From Streptomyces morookaense (GTDB taxonomy: Bacteria > Actinomycetota > Actinomycetes > Streptomycetales > Streptomycetaceae): a stretch of 64,000 nucleotides of DNA. Positions within the stretch are counted from its first letter, which is position 1; every line of letters starts with the position of its first letter. The stretch is taken from positions 1-64,000 of the forward strand of contig NZ_JABBXF010000056.1 in the NCBI RefSeq assembly GCF_013030945.1, written 5' to 3'. Of the stretch, positions 60,844 through 64,000 are shown in pieces. The notes under the pieces are model-generated. The model saw only the letters and a program-made list of their open reading frames with translations. It was not told the DNA's origin and ran no database searches. Position numbers and translations under genes: made by a program.

Positions 60844-60914
60844 CGCGACGTCAGCGGCATCAAGTGCTCGACAGGCAAGGGAAATCCGGGTCAGGGATTG
60901 CCTAGGGTTTCCGC

Positions 60915-62246
60915 ATGCCGAGAATCATCGTCGCCGCCACGCCCCCTCACGGGCACACCGCACCTCTGCGCGTCATAGCCGCCGACCTCGTGGACCGGGG
61001 CCACGAGGTGGCCTTCCTGGGCGGGTCCCGGTTCGCCGAGGAGGTCGCCGCCACCGGGGCCCGGTTCGTCCCGCTGCCGGACGAGGCCGACTTCGACGAC
61101 CGCACAGTCGACGACTGCTTCCCGGGACGGGCACTCGTGCCGCCGGGGCCCGAACGGCTGGCGTTCGACCTCAAGCACATCTTCCTGGACCCGGTCCCGG
61201 CCCAGTACCGCGCGCTGCGCGAGCTGTTGACGGAGGTCCCGGCCGACGCCGTGATCAGTGACAACTTCTTCCGCGGCACCCTCGCGCTCACCCTGGCCCG
61301 CCCGGCCGCCGAGCGCCCGGTGACCGTCAGCGTGGGCGTGGCGCCGCCGACCATGCTCAGCATCGACACCGCACCGTTCGGACTCGCACTCCCGCCCCGC
61401 AGCGACGAGGCAGGCCGGTCCCGTAATGCGGCACTCAACGCCGAGGCGGCCGCCCGCGCCGAACCGCTGCGCCGGTACGCCGCCGATGTGTTCGCACGTA
61501 TCGGCACTCCGCTGCCGGACGGCCCCATCGGCAACGTCACGGTCGCCGTGCCCGACCACTACCTTCAACTCACCGTGCCCGGCTTCGAGTACCCTCGCAG
61601 CGACGCACCGGACTCCTTCCGCTGCATCGGCGCGCTCCCGGTCGCCGGCGCGCCGGCAGGGTACGAAGCACCCTCCTGGTGGCCGGAGTTGACACAGGAC
61701 GGCCGGCCGGTCGTGGTCGTCACCCAGGGCACCCTCGACAACGCCGACCTCTCCGCCCTCGTCGCCCCCGCCGTCCGCGCACTGGCCGACGCCGAGGTGC
61801 TCGTGGTGGCCGCCACCGTCCGCCCGGACGGTCCCCGGGTCCTGGAGGGCCTGCTGGGCGGACTGCCGGACAACGTACGGGCCGCCGGGTACGTGCCGTT
61901 CGAGCTGCTGCTGCCGCACGCGGACGTCCTCGTCAGCAACAGCGGCTACGGCGGCGTGCACACGGCACTGCGCCACGGCGTACCCCTGGTCGTCGCCGGT
62001 GCGGGCGAGGACAAGCCGGAGGTCGCGGCACGCGTCCAGTGGAGCGGTACGGGCATCGACCTGCGCACCGGACGCCCCGGCACCGCCGACCTCCGCGCCG
62101 CGGTCGACACCGTGCTCACCGACAGCACGTACCGCGCCCGCGCCTCAGCCCTCAGCAGCGAACTCGCCGCGCATCGACCCTTCGATGCGATCGCCGAACT
62201 GGTCGACGGCCCGCGGGCGTTCACGAGCGGGGAGGGGGCTTCTTAG
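60915..62246 (+). CDS. Macrolide-type glycosyltransferase (GT1, UGT fold)
   Basis: Glycosyltransferase of 443 residues with a GT-B fold. The N-terminal acceptor domain begins RIIVAATPPHGHTAPLRVIAADLVDRGHEVAF. The C-terminal donor site has VVVTQGTLDN and SNSGYGGVHTALRHGVPLVVAGAGEDKPEVAARV, the pattern of the family that glycosylates or inactivates macrolides and other small molecules with UDP- or dTDP-sugars. The acceptor is unknown. A convergent TetR gene lies directly downstream. Confidence 0.92.
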   Translation: MPRIIVAATPPHGHTAPLRVIAADLVDRGHEVAFLGGSRFAEEVAATGARFVPLPDEADFDDRTVDDCFPGRALVPPGPERLAFDLKHIFLDPVPAQYRALRELLTEVPADAVISDNFFRGTLALTLARPAAERPVTVSVGVAPPTMLSIDTAPFGLALPPRSDEAGRSRNAALNAEAAARAEPLRRYAADVFARIGTPLPDGPIGNVTVAVPDHYLQLTVPGFEYPRSDAPDSFRCIGALPVAGAPAGYEAPSWWPELTQDGRPVVVVTQGTLDNADLSALVAPAVRALADAEVLVVAATVRPDGPRVLEGLLGGLPDNVRAAGYVPFELLLPHADVLVSNSGYGGVHTALRHGVPLVVAGAGEDKPEVAARVQWSGTGIDLRTGRPGTADLRAAVDTVLTDSTYRARASALSSELAAHRPFDAIAELVDGPRAFTSGEGAS

Positions 62247-62287
62247 GGGCGGCGGTGCCGGCAATGTGCGGCCGCTCCGCTGCCCCC

Positions 62288-62926
62288 TCAGCCTCCAGCC
62301 GCCTCCTCCCGCTCCAGTGCACGGACCAGTGCCTCGAAACCCGCGTCGGCTCCTTCGGAATCGCCGCTCGTCACCAGTTCCATCAGCAGGCCCCGGAGCG
62401 TCGCCAGGGTCATCGCGGCGACCTCCAGCCTGCGCCGGTCGGACCAGTCCGCCGGGCAGAGGGACAGCATGGCCGGCAAGTACTCCTGCGCCGCCGTCCT
62501 GGCGATCCCGCCATGGCGGTCCGGGTTGCACATGGCCAGGCCCACGGCCTGCTCCAGCACCCGCGCCCCCGCCTGCTCCCGCTTCAGGGCCGGCCAGGCG
62601 GCGCGTACCCGTGCTGCCAGCGTCCGATGGGCGGGATCCCGGGCGGCGGCGGCCAGCGCATTGTCCATGCGCCGTTCGCGCAGCTTGAGTATGGCCTGCC
62701 TGAGCAGGTCGTCGGCCCCGTCGAAGTGGTAGAGCAGCACCTTGTGCGTGGTTCCGGCCGCCCGCGCCGCGCGCCGGAGCGAGAAGTCCGGGAGCCCGTT
62801 GGCCGCGAGGTCGTCGGCGACCAGGTCGAGCAGTTCCCTGCGCCTGGCCTCGCCGCGCGGGGAACCTGCCGACCGCCGGTAGCGTGCTCGTGCTGATGCG
62901 CCGTCGTCGGCAGAAGTGGTGTTCAC
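62288..62926 (-). CDS. TetR-family regulator
   Basis: Repressor of about 212 residues with helix-turn-helix FSLRRAARAAGTTHKVLLYHFDGADDLLRQAIL and a helical ligand domain. The GTG start at 62926 lies in the palindrome TGGTG-TT-CACCA, a possible autoregulatory site. It is convergent with the glycosyltransferase gene and may control it or the peptide genes to the right. Confidence 0.87.
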   Translation of the reverse strand: MNTTSADDGASARARYRRSAGSPRGEARRRELLDLVADDLAANGLPDFSLRRAARAAGTTHKVLLYHFDGADDLLRQAILKLRERRMDNALAAAARDPAHRTLAARVRAAWPALKREQAGARVLEQAVGLAMCNPDRHGGIARTAAQEYLPAMLSLCPADWSDRRRLEVAAMTLATLRGLLMELVTSGDSEGADAGFEALVRALEREEAAGG

Positions 62927-63264
62927 CAGGCCAGTGTCCCCGGCCGCACGCCGCACTACCAACGGCGACGGTTCCGCTCCGGTGCAGCCCGCGCCCCCGG
63001 CCCGGGCGAACGTTCCATGCCTGACACGGTTTTCGCCAACGGCGTCAGGGCCCTGCACCGTTCACCCCCTCCAGGGGGACCATGCCAACACGACTGGGTG
63101 ATCAGCGCATTGATGACGTGTCTTGTATTCGTATCCGGGTTAGCCTCCATGAGGGGACGGCAAAGACACGGACGGCCAAAGGCCGTTGTGTCCGCATGCG
63201 CCGGTGGGGGCGAACGGTGGAGGGCCGGGCGCGACGGCGTCGTTCCAGAGGGAGGGAACCAGGG
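62927..63264. other. Intergenic region before the precursor peptide genes
   Basis: 338 bp with no convincing gene. CCCCCT (63065-63070) and AGGGGG (63073-63078) form a short palindrome, and GGAGGGA at about 63251-63257 is the ribosome site of the first peptide gene. No clear -10/-35 pair could be fixed. Confidence 0.5.
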
Positions 63265-63534
63265 ATGGGGTCCGCCGTGACCTTCGGAGAGCTCGACCGG
63301 GTATGCGGGGAGGAACTTCCGCCGCGCATCGCGCTTTCCAGTGTCTCGCCTACGGGCGCCGAACAGGCCGTCTATCCGATGCTGGTGAGAACGGACCACG
63401 GGACAACGGTCGCCTATGCCTGTCAGTACCGGCAGGATGCGCCCGGCCCGGGCCTTCTCGTCGCACTGGGATTGGCGCCGAGTACGCCGGGGTACACCAC
63501 CACCTGTATTCCCGCGGCCATCTCCAGCCACTGA
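63265..63534 (+). CDS. Putative RiPP-like precursor peptide 1
   Basis: Peptide of 89 residues without a signal peptide. The leader-like N-terminus is MGSAVTFGELDRVCGEELPPR, with F7, E9, L10, G15, E16, L18, P19 and R21 identical in position to the next peptide. The C-terminal part contains TDHGTTVAYACQ, a Gly/Leu-rich middle and the end TTTCIPAAISSH, rich in Thr/Ser with two Cys. GGAGGGA lies 7 nt before the ATG. A 243-bp gap follows with no other gene seen. A precursor of a post-translationally modified peptide is inferred; no modifying enzyme is visible in the window. Confidence 0.6.
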   Translation: MGSAVTFGELDRVCGEELPPRIALSSVSPTGAEQAVYPMLVRTDHGTTVAYACQYRQDAPGPGLLVALGLAPSTPGYTTTCIPAAISSH

Positions 63535-63777
63535 CCGCCGCACCGGACATACCGGCTTCCTGACGTCACCGATCGACTTTCCACTTTCCACAGAACTGAC
63601 CGGCTCCGCCGGTCGGTTCACGCGTGGCAGCTCACACAGCTCGCCCTGTCCAGTTTCACCGAAACACAAGGACTCGTCCTCGGCCCCTCCGCAACGAGGG
63701 TGCTTCGAGGATGATTTCGGGTTGCCGCTCCGGCGATCCGAATGCGGAAACCGCGGAATCGAGAGAAAGGGAACGGC

Positions 63778-64000
63778 ATGGAGAACCCCATCAGCTTCGA
63801 GGAGCTCGGCAAGATCACGGGTGAGGTGCTGCCCGAGCGGACCGTCCTGGGCGTCCTGGCCACCCCGTTCAACCACGGCGGCGACCCCGGCAGCAGCGCG
63901 GGCGCCGGCAGCAGCAGCTCCGCGGCGGCCACGGGCGGCGGCGTCTTCGCACCCGCCCCCAGTGACCACGGCACCACGATGCTGTCCTCCTGCCAGGCCA
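63778..64000 (+). CDS. Putative RiPP-like precursor peptide 2 (partial)
   Basis: The first 74 residues are present; the gene runs off the window. MENPISFEELGKITGEVLPER aligns position by position with precursor 1. A Gly/Ser/Ala-rich linker (residues 34-55) then leads to PSDHGTTMLSSCQA, the same DHGTT...CQ block as in precursor 1. AAAGGGAAC lies before the ATG. The shared leader with a variable linker and conserved Ser/Thr/Cys block fits a precursor peptide family. Confidence 0.6.
   Translation, partial: MENPISFEELGKITGEVLPERTVLGVLATPFNHGGDPGSSAGAGSSSSAAATGGGVFAPAPSDHGTTMLSSCQA

Overview
The window is very GC-rich, with G or C at most third codon positions, frequent GTG and TTG starts, rare TTA codons and many secreted or regulatory genes. 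This points to Streptomyces or a close relative. The density of accessory genes and broken gene pieces suggests a chromosomal arm rather than the core. No rRNA, tRNA or CRISPR array was seen.

Left edge (1-10.97 kb): the 5' end of a modular type I polyketide synthase on the minus strand. It has a KSQ-AT-ACP loading module, a KS-AT-KR-ACP extension module and the start of a second extension module that runs off the window. A one-base frameshift lies inside the KSQ domain. Divergent from it are a cytochrome P450 and a small ferredoxin. Two sites matching the PAS-LuxR (PimM-type) box lie between the two units, and the P450 carries a TTA codon. A perfect hairpin at 10.92-10.97 kb probably ends this cluster.

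11-31 kb: a PadR-controlled acyl-CoA dehydrogenase; a solitary methyltransferase of the geranyl diphosphate C-methyltransferase family; a cation/proton antiporter; a DUF4232 lipoprotein; a GH19 chitinase; a papain-inhibitor-like protein; a Rieske oxygenase/MFS pair divergent from a Baeyer-Villiger-type monooxygenase; a mannose-binding-type lectin; a Tat-exported FAD enzyme; a carboxylesterase with a divergent TetR; a serine hydrolase; and several small secreted proteins.

31-45.6 kb: a long GAPDH, a decayed DUF1259 gene, three regulator/enzyme divergons (TetR/CocE hydrolase, AraC/cupin, methyltransferase/TetR around a 38-bp palindrome), an internally deleted GNAT gene, an FMN-binding glutamate-synthase-like protein, and a ferredoxin reductase-desaturase operon divergent from a PucR-type regulator.

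45.6-49 kb: debris of unrelated genes (glgX, a glutamate-synthase-like gene, IS5-type transposase, an asparagine-synthase-like cyclase, acetoacetyl-CoA synthetase) surrounding intact small stress/membrane genes and a BrkB-type protein.

49-62.9 kb: a PadR/SGNH hydrolase pair, a SnoaL-like protein, a translationally coupled psuG-psuK-erythromycin esterase unit, a G1-type peptidase, a polysaccharide deacetylase, a GbsR/MarR-regulated ABC exporter with an apparently leaderless promoter, and a macrolide-type glycosyltransferase followed by a TetR gene.

Right edge (63.27-64 kb): two tandem small genes encode peptides with the same N-terminal leader and a shared DHGTT...CQ block. They look like paralogous precursor peptides of a ribosomal natural product whose modification genes would lie beyond the window. 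This is the best candidate for an undescribed system here.
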